Positions 14,094 through 22,617 of a stretch of 54,450 nt of DNA are shown one piece after another. How positions within the stretch are numbered: the first letter of the stretch is position 1; each line of letters opens with the position of its first letter. Source of the stretch: Rhizobium sp. R635 (GTDB lineage: Bacteria; Pseudomonadota; Alphaproteobacteria; Rhizobiales; Rhizobiaceae); the NCBI RefSeq assembly GCF_002211285.1, contig NZ_LOKX01000024.1, positions 1 through 54,450 on the forward strand, written 5' to 3'. Position numbers and translations under genes: made by a program. Below the pieces are notes generated by a model, which was not told the DNA's origin, made no database searches, and saw only the letters and a list, made by a program, of their open reading frames with translations.

Positions 14094-15068
14094 CTAGGAA
14101 AACAGCATCGCCGAGAGCTTGCGCCGGGCGGCAACCGTCGCCGGGTCCTTGAAGCCCCAGACCTCGAAGAACTGCAGCAGCTGGCGCCGCGCGCCGTCAT
14201 CGTCGAAAGCACGATCCCTGCGCATGATATGAAGCAGATGTTCGGCCGCTTCGTCGCGCCGGCCTTCGACATTGAGGATCTTGGCGAGCTTCAGCCGCGC
14301 CTCGTGGTTATCGGGATTTGCCGCCAGTTCGCCTTCGAGGGCAACGGGGTCACCGAGCTTGCGGGCTTCCTCGATCTGGTCGAGCTTCTTCAGCACCGCC
14401 TGGATACCGGCATCCTTGGCCACCTCTTCCGGCAAGTCCGTCAGGACTTCGCGCGCCCGCTGATGCTGGTTTGCGGCGATCATGCATTCGGCCATGCCGG
14501 CGAGCGCCTTGGCGTTCTCGGGAGCGGCCTGCATCACGGCGGCGTAAAGCTGGGCCGCCTCATTGATGTTGCCGGCCGTCAGCAGCTCCGCCGCTTCCGT
14601 CAGCGCGGCTTCGATCTCGGCCGCCTCATCGGCGCCGGCCGGACCGGCGATGCGGTCGATGAACTGACGGATCTGGGTCTCCGGCACCGCGCCCATGAAA
14701 CCATCGGCCGGGCGGCCGTTGACGAAGGCGATGACGGCGGGGATGGACTGGATGCCGAGCTGGCCGGCGATCGAGGGATGGTCGTCGATATTCATCTTGA
14801 CCAGCCGGACCCGGCCGTTGGCTTCGTTGACGACCTTTTCCAGTACCGGCGTCAACTGCTTGCACGGACCGCACCACGGCGCCCAGAAATCGACCAGCAC
14901 CGGCTGCTTGCGCGAATCCTCGATGACGTCCTTGGAAAAGTTCGCGGTCGTCGTGTCCTTGATGTAGCTCCCGGCCGCAGCCGCGGGTTCCGGCTGAGCG
15001 CCGAAGCTTGCCGTCGCCGACATCTGGTTTCCGAAGGAACCGTTATAGGGGTTGTTGCTGCCGCTCAT
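14094..15068 (-). CDS. Thioredoxin-TPR protein (CnoX/YbbN family)
   Basis: A 324-residue protein with a thioredoxin domain at about 35-145 carrying the active-site WAPWCGPCK (Cys66, Cys69), followed by helical TPR-like repeats to the C-terminus (AQLYAAVMQAAPENAKAL, ARLKLAKILNVEGRRDEA). This is the architecture of CnoX, a holdase that hands oxidised or unfolded clients to GroEL and DnaK. The CXXC motif is intact (E. coli CnoX has SXXC), so redox activity is plausible. An N-terminal Asn/Gly/Ser-rich tail of 30 residues is likely disordered. Confidence 0.88.
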   Translation of the reverse strand: MSGSNNPYNGSFGNQMSATASFGAQPEPAAAAGSYIKDTTTANFSKDVIEDSRKQPVLVDFWAPWCGPCKQLTPVLEKVVNEANGRVRLVKMNIDDHPSIAGQLGIQSIPAVIAFVNGRPADGFMGAVPETQIRQFIDRIAGPAGADEAAEIEAALTEAAELLTAGNINEAAQLYAAVMQAAPENAKALAGMAECMIAANQHQRAREVLTDLPEEVAKDAGIQAVLKKLDQIEEARKLGDPVALEGELAANPDNHEARLKLAKILNVEGRRDEAAEHLLHIMRRDRAFDDDGARRQLLQFFEVWGFKDPATVAARRKLSAMLFS

Positions 15069-15103
15069 AGGTATCTCCCGCGCCGATCCTGCCGGCATCC
15101 TTG

Positions 15104-15213
15104 CTAAAGCATGTCGCGCAAAAATATGTAGCGGTTTTGCGATAAGGACATACACAAAACCAAAGACCGAAGCGCGGCAAGCGGATCGGAAAGACCGCCA
15201 CGCGCTTCAGCGC
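15104..15213. repeat. RIME-like Rhizobium intergenic repeat (copy B, intact)
   Basis: The sequence runs from CTAAAGCATGTCGCGC to CGCGCTTCAGCGCTAAA, and its right 76 bases match copy A at 214..290. Short complementary pieces at both ends (CTAAAGC / GCGCTAAA-type and GCGCGG / CCGC) allow a cruciform fold. It fills the space between the CnoX-like gene promoter and the prolyl-tRNA editing gene's 3' end, so it is transcribed only as readthrough, if at all. Confidence 0.65.
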
Positions 15214-15225
15214 TAAAATCGTATG

Positions 15226-15735
15226 TCAGGACGTCACTTTCAAGACAAGCGGCTTATGTCCTGTCGCTTCCATGAAACGGATGAGATCGCCGCTCGCAAT
15301 CGATGTCGTCGCGTCGTTGGAAAGCGGGTGGCAGTTGACGATCTCCTCACGCATCAGATCGGCATCGAGCACGAAGGTGACGCTTTGAGCGGTATCGTTG
15401 ATGGCGCCGAACGCGGTGACGGCCCCTGGAATGACGCCGAGATATTCCATCAGCTTTTCGGCCCTGCCGAAGGAAACCCGGCCGGACCCGCCGATCAAAT
15501 TATGTACCTGCTTGAGGTCGACCTCGGCATTTTCCTCCACGGTCAGCAGGAAATACCTGTCCTTCTTGTCCTTGATGAAGAGGTTCTTGGTGTGGCCGCC
15601 GGGGATCTCGTCGCGCAGCGCAACCGATTCGGCCACGGTGAAAACAGGCGCGTGATCGAGCGTCTTATGGGCGATGCCGAGCCCGTCGAGGAAAGCGAAC
15701 AGTTCTTCTCTTGTCTTGGGGGTCTTTTCGGACAT
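15226..15735 (-). CDS. Prolyl-tRNA editing protein (YbaK/ProX-type deacylase)
   Basis: A 169-residue free-standing editing domain that removes mis-acylated alanine (or cysteine) from tRNA-Pro. Family marks: VFTVAESVALRDEIPGGHTKNLFIKDKK with the catalytic-site Lys, NLIGGSGRVSFG, and the C-terminal NCHPLSNDATTSIASGDL. The HTKNLF form is typical of ProX/PrdX. I start at 15735 (MSEKTPKTREEL); an ATG four codons earlier is in frame. It is a single-gene unit. Confidence 0.88.
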   Translation of the reverse strand: MSEKTPKTREELFAFLDGLGIAHKTLDHAPVFTVAESVALRDEIPGGHTKNLFIKDKKDRYFLLTVEENAEVDLKQVHNLIGGSGRVSFGRAEKLMEYLGVIPGAVTAFGAINDTAQSVTFVLDADLMREEIVNCHPLSNDATTSIASGDLIRFMEATGHKPLVLKVTS

Positions 15736-15902
15736 CGGGCAATCCATTGGATGGGATAAGGAAAAGTCGAGGCGTCCTGATTAAGTCCGTCCACATCGTT
15801 TGGCAATCTTCGGAACCGACGCCCTACCCCCGCATTTGCGGCCTTTCCGCTCCGCTTACGCGGGCATCGGAATTTTTTCTTCGCCTCTTCGTCATTTCCC
15901 TG

Positions 15903-15930
15903 TTGCATTTGAAAATCCGTTAGGTCATAT
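15903..15930 (+). promoter_or_regulatory. Candidate promoter of tRNA-Gly
   Basis: TTGCAT (15903..15908), a 16-base spacer and TCATAT (15925..15930) sit about 65 bases before the tRNA. The match to alphaproteobacterial housekeeping promoters is moderate, and a GC-rich hairpin (GGCGCC region) follows it. Confidence 0.35.
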
Positions 15931-15993
15931 AGCGCCCGTCGCCACGAGGCGGCGCCCACGGTCCAACGACTACCCCGGACCGATGCGGATTGA

Positions 15994-16068
15994 GCGGGTG
16001 TAGCTCAGGGGTAGAGCACAACCTTGCCAAGGTTGGGGTCGAGGGTTCGAATCCCTTCGCCCGCTCCA
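15994..16068 (+). tRNA. tRNA-Gly (anticodon GCC)
   Basis: The 75 bases fold as a complete cloverleaf. The acceptor stem pairs GCGGGTG with CGCCCGC (one G-U), the D arm is TAGCTCAGGGGTAGAGCA, the anticodon stem CAACCTT/AAGGTTG encloses the loop with GCC, and the T arm contains GGTTCGAATC. Discriminator T and an encoded CCA end are present. GCC reads the GGC and GGT glycine codons. Confidence 0.97.
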
Positions 16069-16142
16069 GTTTTCCTCAGCCAGTACATGCGGGTTCGGTC
16101 TCTATAGAACGAGATCCATCTCGCGATTTTTTCTCCGCCAAG

Positions 16143-16757
16143 TCAGCGCCGGCGATATTTCGCCGTCAGAAGCGTCGCCAGTTCCGCCCGGCACTCGATG
16201 AGCGGACCGACATCCTGTCGCGCCTTCGCCATCGCCATGGCGCCGGAATAGGCGGCGATGACAAGTGTTGCGACGCTGTGAGGATCGAGCCCGCTCGCCT
16301 GTTTTTCCTCCAGATCTCTCTCAAATTTGGCAGACAGCGCCTCGTGCCAGGCTACGAATACGGCGCTGACGACCTCTCTCATTTCCGCGTCATGGTGGGA
16401 AACATCCATTGCCATATTGTTGAGCGGGCAACCGGAGACCCGGCCCTTATCGGTCAATTCATCGATGATGCTTTCAAAGATCGAATCGATGGCGGTCGGC
16501 GCGTCTGCGCATGTGCGGAGCGGCTCGATCCATGTTTGCCGAACGGCTTCGGATACCCGGTCACGAATGACCGCAAGCCCGAGGTCGCGCTTTGCCGGAA
16601 AATGATGCGCCATGGCGCCGCCGGACACGGAAGCCCTTTCGCGCAATTCCAGCATGCCGGTTGCGAGATAGCCCTGGGTGACGAAGGCGTCATAGGCGGC
16701 GTCAACGATCCGGCGACGCACGCCTTCGGGATCATTGATTCTCTTGTTTTCGGTCAT
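16143..16757 (-). CDS. TetR-family transcriptional regulator
   Basis: A 204-residue regulator. The N-terminal helix-turn-helix (about 10-60) reads RRRIVDAAYDAFVTQGYLAT and GGAMAHHFPAKRDLGLAVI, the usual TetR pattern; the ligand domain has VSGCPLNNMAMDVSHHDAEM, as in the YfiR/LmrA-like C-terminal group. It is divergent from the NIPSNAP gene, and the shared gap holds inverted repeats, so it probably represses both. The start at 16757 was preferred to 16808, which lies inside the inverted repeats. Confidence 0.9.
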   Translation of the reverse strand: MTENKRINDPEGVRRRIVDAAYDAFVTQGYLATGMLELRERASVSGGAMAHHFPAKRDLGLAVIRDRVSEAVRQTWIEPLRTCADAPTAIDSIFESIIDELTDKGRVSGCPLNNMAMDVSHHDAEMREVVSAVFVAWHEALSAKFERDLEEKQASGLDPHSVATLVIAAYSGAMAMAKARQDVGPLIECRAELATLLTAKYRRR

Positions 16758-16791
16758 GGTTCTCAACTGGTCCTGCTCGCACAATAGCACC

Positions 16792-16843
16792 TTGACAAAA
16801 CAGGTCAATTGTCCCGTTATAAAAACAGGATGATCGACCTGTT
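16792..16843. promoter_or_regulatory. Candidate TetR operators between the TetR and NIPSNAP genes
   Basis: Two symmetric patterns are seen: TTGAC-N7-GTCAA (16792..16808) and the matching pair AACAGGTC (16799..16806) / GACCTGTT (16836..16843). TTGACA could also serve as a -35 element. Repeated use of the ACAGGTC half-site in the divergent promoter fits autorepression by the TetR protein. Confidence 0.55.
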
Positions 16844-16852
16844 AGGAAAACC

Positions 16853-17581
16853 ATGAACACGCACGCCGTCTTCGAGCTTCGTCGCTATCGCCTTCTCCCC
16901 GAAAGCAGGGAAACGCTGATCCGCTTGTTCGACAGCGAGTTCGTCGACCCTCAGGAGGCGCTGGGTATGCGCGTCGAAGGAGAGTTCCGTGATCTTGACG
17001 ATCCCGATTGCTTTGTCTGGGTTCGCTCCTTCAAGGACATGGACGCCCGAACGGAGGCGCTCGCATCCTTCTATTCCGGCCCAATCTGGAAAGAACACGG
17101 GCGGGCCGCCAATGCGACGATGCTCAATTCGGACAATGTCTTGCTCCTGAAGCCGGCCGGCGGCGTCCATCCGTTCACGCATAATCTGCCGAGGGACAAA
17201 GAACTGACGCGCTCGGCAGTTCAAGGTTTTATCAACCTGAACATCTGCTCGCTTGCACCGGGGACGGAGGAGAGTTTTTCGAGGTTTTTCCGCGAAAACG
17301 TGCTCCCCGTCATGCGGGATGCCGGTGCGCGCATCGATGGCTTGTTCGTGACGGAGCGAAGCAGGAACGGTTTTGCCAGGCTGCCGGTTCGCGAAGAAGA
17401 GACGGTGTTCGTCTGGTTTGAATGCCACGAAGATCAAGACCGCGCGGCCGACTATGAGAACCGCTTGCGGCGCAATCCCATCTGGACGGGCGAGATTTAT
17501 CCGCAGATGGACAGCCGCTGCTGGCGGAGAATCGACGTCTCGCGCTTGACGCCGACGTCCCGCTCACTTTGCGCCTGGTAA
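16853..17581 (+). CDS. NIPSNAP family protein
   Basis: A 242-residue protein of two ferredoxin-like NIPSNAP (dimeric alpha-beta barrel) repeats, the first around VFELRRYRLLPESRETLIRL, the second around GFINLNICSLAPGTEE. FVWVRSFKDMDARTEALASF is the typical strand-helix signature. The biochemical role of the family is unclear; bacterial members are often induced by xenobiotics or flank TetR regulators, as here. It has its own short transcription unit under the divergent TetR gene. Confidence 0.82.
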   Translation: MNTHAVFELRRYRLLPESRETLIRLFDSEFVDPQEALGMRVEGEFRDLDDPDCFVWVRSFKDMDARTEALASFYSGPIWKEHGRAANATMLNSDNVLLLKPAGGVHPFTHNLPRDKELTRSAVQGFINLNICSLAPGTEESFSRFFRENVLPVMRDAGARIDGLFVTERSRNGFARLPVREEETVFVWFECHEDQDRAADYENRLRRNPIWTGEIYPQMDSRCWRRIDVSRLTPTSRSLCAW

Positions 17582-17751
17582 GTGACTTGCCTGCCCTCGC
17601 GCGCAAACCGACCTTCACCGGTCGCCGCGCCAATACCGACCGAGATCGATTTTGTGATTTATCCCGGTTGATTGGTTCTCTTTGCGAACTATCATCAGGA
17701 CCAGACAGCCCATAACGTCCTGATTGCTCCCCACACCAGCCGAGGTTCCCC

Positions 17752-19194
17752 ATGCGCATCGCCGTCGGTGGCATCCATATCGAGTGCAGCACATACAACC
17801 CCGTCCTCAACGAGGAGAAGGATTTTCGCGTGGTGCGTGGGGACGCACTGCTGGAATCGCCCTATTTTGCCTTCCTCAAGGACTATGATGCCGAATTCCT
17901 GCCGACGATCCATGCCCGCGCGATAGCCGGCGGTCCGGTGTCGCGCGCTACCTACGAAGCCTTCAAGAACGAATTCCTCGAGCGGCTGAAGCCGATGTTG
18001 CCGCTCGACGGCCTCTATCTCGCCATGCACGGCGCCATGTATGTCGAGGGCATGGAGGATGCCGAGGGCGACTGGATTGCTGCGGCGCGCGCGCTGGTCG
18101 GCGAGGGCTGCACGGTTTCGGCAAGCTACGACCTGCACGGCAACGTCACGCAGCGCATCATCGATACGCTCGACATCTACTCCACCTATCGCACGGCGCC
18201 TCATATCGATGTCGAGGAAACGATGCGCCGCTCCGTCTCCATGCTGGTGAGGAGCCTAAAGACAGGCGTGAGGCCGGCCGTTCTATGGGCGCCGATCCCG
18301 GTCGTGCTGCCGGGCGAACGCACCAGCACAGTCGATGAGCCGGCTAAGAGCCTTTATGCCATGCTGCCCGAGATCGACGCGATCGAAGGCGTCTGGGATG
18401 CATCCCTGATGGTCGGTTACGTCTGGGCCGACGAACCGCGCGCCACCGCCGCGGCCATCATGACCGGCACCGACCGCGCCGTGCTGGAGCGTGAGGCCAA
18501 GCGTCTCGCCAAGGCCTATTGGGATGCACGCGGAGATTTCGTCTTCGGCTGCGAGACCGGCTCGATCGAAGAGTGCGTGGCAAGATCGATCGCAAGCCCG
18601 ACCGCGCCTGTCGTGCTCGCCGAATCCGGCGACAATCCAACCGGCGGCGGCGTCGGGGACCGGGCCGACGTGCTGGCGGAACTGATCGCCAGGGGCGCCA
18701 CCGGCGTCGTCTTCGCCGGCATCGCCGACAAGGCGGCGACCGAGGCCTGTTATGCCGCAGGTATCGGTGCGGAACTCACCCTCAGCGTCGGCGCTTCGCT
18801 CGATACCAAGGGCAGCAAGCCGGTCACCGCCCGCTTCACCGTGAAATTCCTGCACGAAACATCAGATCCCTCCGACCGGCAGGCGGTCGTTTCGATCGAC
18901 GGCATCGATCTCGTGCTCTCGGTAAAACGCCGGCCCTATCACAATATCGTCGATTTCACCCGGCTCGGCCTCGATCCGCACCGGGCGAAAATCATCGTCG
19001 TCAAATCGGGTTATCTCTCACCGGAGCTGGCGCCAATCGCCAATCCGAACCTGATGGCGCTCTCGCCCGGCGTGGTCGACCAGTTCGTCGAGCGCCTGCC
19101 GCGGCTGCGCAAGCAGCATCCGACCTATCCCTTCGACAAGGATTTTGCCTTCGAGCCTGAGGTTTTCCTCTCCTCGCGCTCGGCTCAGTTGTAA
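17752..19194 (+). CDS. M81 family metallopeptidase (MlrC-like)
   Basis: A 480-residue protein with the DUF1485 N-terminal domain (starting MRIAVGGIHIECSTYNP) and the MlrC C-terminal domain (from about residue 300, DNPTGGGVGDRADVLAELI). Candidate metal ligands are in SASYDLHGNVT and HIDVEETM. MlrC in sphingomonads cleaves linear microcystin products; in rhizobia the natural substrate is unknown and is likely another small peptide. The gamma-glutamyltransferase gene starts 46 bases downstream, suggesting a joint pathway for gamma-glutamyl or modified peptides. Confidence 0.87.
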   Translation: MRIAVGGIHIECSTYNPVLNEEKDFRVVRGDALLESPYFAFLKDYDAEFLPTIHARAIAGGPVSRATYEAFKNEFLERLKPMLPLDGLYLAMHGAMYVEGMEDAEGDWIAAARALVGEGCTVSASYDLHGNVTQRIIDTLDIYSTYRTAPHIDVEETMRRSVSMLVRSLKTGVRPAVLWAPIPVVLPGERTSTVDEPAKSLYAMLPEIDAIEGVWDASLMVGYVWADEPRATAAAIMTGTDRAVLEREAKRLAKAYWDARGDFVFGCETGSIEECVARSIASPTAPVVLAESGDNPTGGGVGDRADVLAELIARGATGVVFAGIADKAATEACYAAGIGAELTLSVGASLDTKGSKPVTARFTVKFLHETSDPSDRQAVVSIDGIDLVLSVKRRPYHNIVDFTRLGLDPHRAKIIVVKSGYLSPELAPIANPNLMALSPGVVDQFVERLPRLRKQHPTYPFDKDFAFEPEVFLSSRSAQL

Positions 19195-19240
19195 AGTCCA
19201 ACCGATTCGCCCAAGGCTCGTTTCCGAGAGGATAGCTGCA

Positions 19241-21025
19241 ATGACCGCATTCACGACCCGCCCGGAAATCCTCGGCACCTTCGGCGTCGTCACCTCGACG
19301 CACTGGATCGGCTCGGCCGTCGGCATGAGCATTCTCGAAAAGGGCGGCAATGCCTTCGACGCGGCGATCGCCACGGGGTTCGTACTGCAGATCGTCGAAC
19401 CGCATCTCTGTGGCCCGGGCGGCGACCTGCCGGCGCTGATCTATTCGAAGAAGAAGGACAAGGTCGAAGTCATCTGCGCGCAAGGGCCTGCACCCGCCGG
19501 CGCGACGATCGAGCACTATACCGGGGAAGGCCTGACGCTGATCCCCGGCGACGGCCTGCTGGCCACGGTCATTCCCGGCGCCTTCGACGGCTGGATGCTG
19601 ATGCTGCGCGATTACGGCACGATGAGCGTGCGCGACGTGCTGGAGCCGGCGATCTATTACGCCGAACACGGCCATCCCCTGTTGCCGCGCGTCTCAGCCA
19701 CCATCAAGGGGCTGGCGGCTTTCTTCGAAAAGGAATGGCCGACCTCGCACCAGACCTGGATGCCGGGCGGCAGCGTTCCCGAGGGGCATACGAACTTCCG
19801 CAATCCGGTGCTGACCGAAACCTGGAAGCGTGTCATCGCCGAAGCCGAGACGAAGAGCGGCCGGGAGGCGCAGGTGGAAGCGGCACGCGACGCTTTCTAT
19901 CGCGGCTTCATCGCCGAGAAGATCGACGACTACCTGAAGACCGCCGAGATCATGGATGCGAGCGGCAGCCGCCACAAGGGCGTACTGACAGCAACCGACA
20001 TGGCGAACTGGTCGGCGACGATCGAAGAGCCGCTGACCTATGATTATCACGGCTGGACCATCGCCAAATCAGGCCCCTGGGGCCAGGGCCCGGTCTTCCT
20101 GCAGGCGCTCTCGATCCTCAAGGGCTTCGATCTCGCCGCGATGGACCCCGCCGGCGCCGATTTCGTCCACACCGTCGCCGAGGCGATGAAGCTCGCCTTC
20201 GCCGACCGCGAAGTCTATTACGGCGACCCGAATTTTTCCGAAATTCCCATCGCGCATCTCCTGTCGGAGGCCTATGCCGCCGAGCGCCGCAGGCTCGTCG
20301 GCGCGCACGCCTCGCTCGATCTTCGCCCCGGCATCATTCCCGGCTTCGAGGCGCAGCACGATCTGACGATGAAGATGCTCGGCGCGGAATCGAAGACCGG
20401 CATCGTCTACGAGCCGACCATGGCGCATCTTTCCGAAAAGCGCGGCGATACCGTGCATATCGACGTGATCGACCGCGACGGCAACATGGTCTCCGTCACG
20501 CCGTCGGGCGGCTGGCTGCAATCCTCGCCCACCGTGCCCGGCCTCGGCTTTTGCCTCAATTCCCGCGCCCAGATGTTCTGGCTGAAGCCGGGCCTGCCGA
20601 CCTCGCTCGCGCCCGGCAAGCGGCCGCGCACGACCCTGACGCCTTCGCTCGGCCTCTACGAGGGCCGCCCGATCCTCGCCTTCGGCACGCCGGGCGGCGA
20701 TCAGCAGGAGCAATGGCAGCTCTCCTTCTTCCTGCGCTATGCCCACCACAGGCTGAACCTGCAGGCGGCGATCGATCAGCCGCTGTTCCACACCGCCCAT
20801 TTTCCGAGCTCTTTCTATCCCCGCACCCGCGAGCCCGGCAGCCTGATGGCGGAGGCGAATTTCGGCGCCGATGTGCTCGATGCGCTGGCGCGCAGGGGCC
20901 ACAGGCTGACGGTATCAGACCCCTGGACCATCGGCCGGCTGACCGCCGCCCGGCGCGATGCCGACGGGCTGATGCGCGCCGCAGCCACGCCGCGTTTGAT
21001 GCAGGCTTACGCGGTCGGACGATAG
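19241..21025 (+). CDS. Gamma-glutamyltransferase family protein
   Basis: A 594-residue Ntn-hydrolase of the GGT family, which transfers or hydrolyses gamma-glutamyl groups. The large-subunit start (STHWIGSAVGMSILEKGGNAFDAAIA) and GPGGDLPALIYSKK are seen; the self-cleavage site is most likely before the Thr in RGDTVHIDVIDRDGNMVS near residue 405, and TPSGGW and GTPGGDQQEQW follow. There is no signal peptide, so it would be cytosolic, unlike periplasmic Ggt. GAGAGGA precedes the ATG at 19241. It follows the M81 peptidase gene in the same direction. Confidence 0.88.
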   Translation: MTAFTTRPEILGTFGVVTSTHWIGSAVGMSILEKGGNAFDAAIATGFVLQIVEPHLCGPGGDLPALIYSKKKDKVEVICAQGPAPAGATIEHYTGEGLTLIPGDGLLATVIPGAFDGWMLMLRDYGTMSVRDVLEPAIYYAEHGHPLLPRVSATIKGLAAFFEKEWPTSHQTWMPGGSVPEGHTNFRNPVLTETWKRVIAEAETKSGREAQVEAARDAFYRGFIAEKIDDYLKTAEIMDASGSRHKGVLTATDMANWSATIEEPLTYDYHGWTIAKSGPWGQGPVFLQALSILKGFDLAAMDPAGADFVHTVAEAMKLAFADREVYYGDPNFSEIPIAHLLSEAYAAERRRLVGAHASLDLRPGIIPGFEAQHDLTMKMLGAESKTGIVYEPTMAHLSEKRGDTVHIDVIDRDGNMVSVTPSGGWLQSSPTVPGLGFCLNSRAQMFWLKPGLPTSLAPGKRPRTTLTPSLGLYEGRPILAFGTPGGDQQEQWQLSFFLRYAHHRLNLQAAIDQPLFHTAHFPSSFYPRTREPGSLMAEANFGADVLDALARRGHRLTVSDPWTIGRLTAARRDADGLMRAAATPRLMQAYAVGR

Positions 21026-21280
21026 CCATCGTCAGGCCGCTCCACATCGCGTCAACGGAAGCAAGTATTGCTGAAAATAGCCTGTGCCAGACGGGTGAAA
21101 ACCTGTCCTTTTGCTGCACTGCTTATATTACTTATCCTAGATAGTATTTCACGGATAATTATTAACACCATCCCTGCCGCTTTTGTGTTCTCTTATCCCT
21201 ACGAATCAAAAAGGTTTGATTTGCCGGGGGACGCCTACCATGTTGAACCATGGGGCGATGCAACAGTTGGGTAGGAGCCT

Positions 21281-22615
21281 ATGCTGCAACGGATTGAAGA
21301 CATTGATGCCGCGCTCGTCGACAGGCTGCAGCATTCAGCATTCAAGTACTTCCTGAAATATTCCAATCCCGAAAATGGCCTGGTGGCCGATACCTCGATC
21401 GACGGCGTGCCGGCGAGCATCGCGGCCGTCGGTTTTGCGCTTTCCTCCTATCCCGTCGGTGTCAAACGCTCCTGGATCAGCCGCGGTGAAGCGGCCGAGC
21501 GCACGGTCAACACGCTGCGCTTCTTCGCCGAGGCGCGCCAGGGCACGGAGCGCCACGCAACCGGCCATCGCGGTTTCTTCTACCACTTTCTGCACATGGA
21601 TACCGGCCACCGCGCCTGGAACAGCGAGCTTTCGACCATCGATACCGCCTTGCTCGTCGCCGGCATCCTGACCGCTGCACAGTATTTCAACCGCGAGGAC
21701 GACGAGACCGAGACCGAGATCCGCGAGCTCGCCACCTTCATCTACGAGCGCGTCGACTGGCGCTGGGCGCTGAACAAGGGCGACACCATTTCCATGGGCT
21801 GGAAGCCCTCTTCCGGCTTCCTGCGCTGGCGCTATCACGGTTTCGACGAGGCGATCATCCTCTATGCGCTGGCGCTTGCCTCACCGACGCACCCTATCCC
21901 GCAATCCTGCTACGACGCCTTCACGTCGAGCTATTCCTGGATGATGCACGGCGAACAGTCCTATCTCTATGCCGGGCCGCTCTTCATCCACCTCTTCTCG
22001 CATGCCTGGATCGATTTCCGCGGCATTCAGGACAAGCCGATGGCGGAGCGGAACTGGGATTATTTCCGCAATACGCAGGTCGTCATCAATCTCCAGCGCG
22101 ATTATGCCGAGCGCAATCCCGGCCGGTTCGTCGGCTACAACAGGAATATCTGGGGCTTCACCGCCTGCGACGGCCCGCCGCCGACACGGCGCATGCGCGG
22201 CGGCCGCCAGCCGAAGGTTCTGGGCTATGCCGCGCGCGGCGCCCCGCTCGGGCCCGACGACGGCACGATCGCACCCTGGGCGGCGCTCGCCTGCCTGCCC
22301 TATGACCGGCAAGCGGCCCTCGACGGCACCAAGGCGCTTCTGACCAGCTATCCGAACCTGCTGTTGGAAGGCGGCTTCCCCGGCGGCTTCAATCCGACGG
22401 TCCAGACCAAGCGTCCCGAAGGCTGGGTCGACGACCGCACCGTCGGCATCGACCAGGGCCTCGTCGTCATGACCGTCGAGAACGAGCGTTCCGATTTCAT
22501 CTGGAAGCTGATGCGGCAATCGCCGACCATCCGTCTGGGGCTCGAACGCGCCGGCTTTACCGGCGGCTGGCTCGAAGGCATCGAGCCGGAAGAGCTGGTG
22601 CGCAAGTTCGGCTGA
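21281..22615 (+). CDS. Glucoamylase-family (GH144-like) protein, probable beta-1,2-glucanase
   Basis: A 444-residue all-helical protein of the COG5368 'glucoamylase family', the group containing GH144 endo-beta-1,2-glucanases. Typical blocks are SAFKYFLKYSNPENGLVADT, GHRGFFYHFLHMDTGHRAW, STIDTALLVAGIL, RNIWGFTACDGPPPTRRM and the C-terminal IDQGLVVMTVEN. No signal peptide is seen, so it would act in the cytosol. Rhizobia make cyclic beta-1,2-glucan, a natural candidate substrate for turnover. The 255-base leader is AT-richer than its surroundings and holds the promoter. It is convergent with the fbp genes. Confidence 0.82.
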   Translation: MLQRIEDIDAALVDRLQHSAFKYFLKYSNPENGLVADTSIDGVPASIAAVGFALSSYPVGVKRSWISRGEAAERTVNTLRFFAEARQGTERHATGHRGFFYHFLHMDTGHRAWNSELSTIDTALLVAGILTAAQYFNREDDETETEIRELATFIYERVDWRWALNKGDTISMGWKPSSGFLRWRYHGFDEAIILYALALASPTHPIPQSCYDAFTSSYSWMMHGEQSYLYAGPLFIHLFSHAWIDFRGIQDKPMAERNWDYFRNTQVVINLQRDYAERNPGRFVGYNRNIWGFTACDGPPPTRRMRGGRQPKVLGYAARGAPLGPDDGTIAPWAALACLPYDRQAALDGTKALLTSYPNLLLEGGFPGGFNPTVQTKRPEGWVDDRTVGIDQGLVVMTVENERSDFIWKLMRQSPTIRLGLERAGFTGGWLEGIEPEELVRKFG

Positions 22616-22617
22616 GA

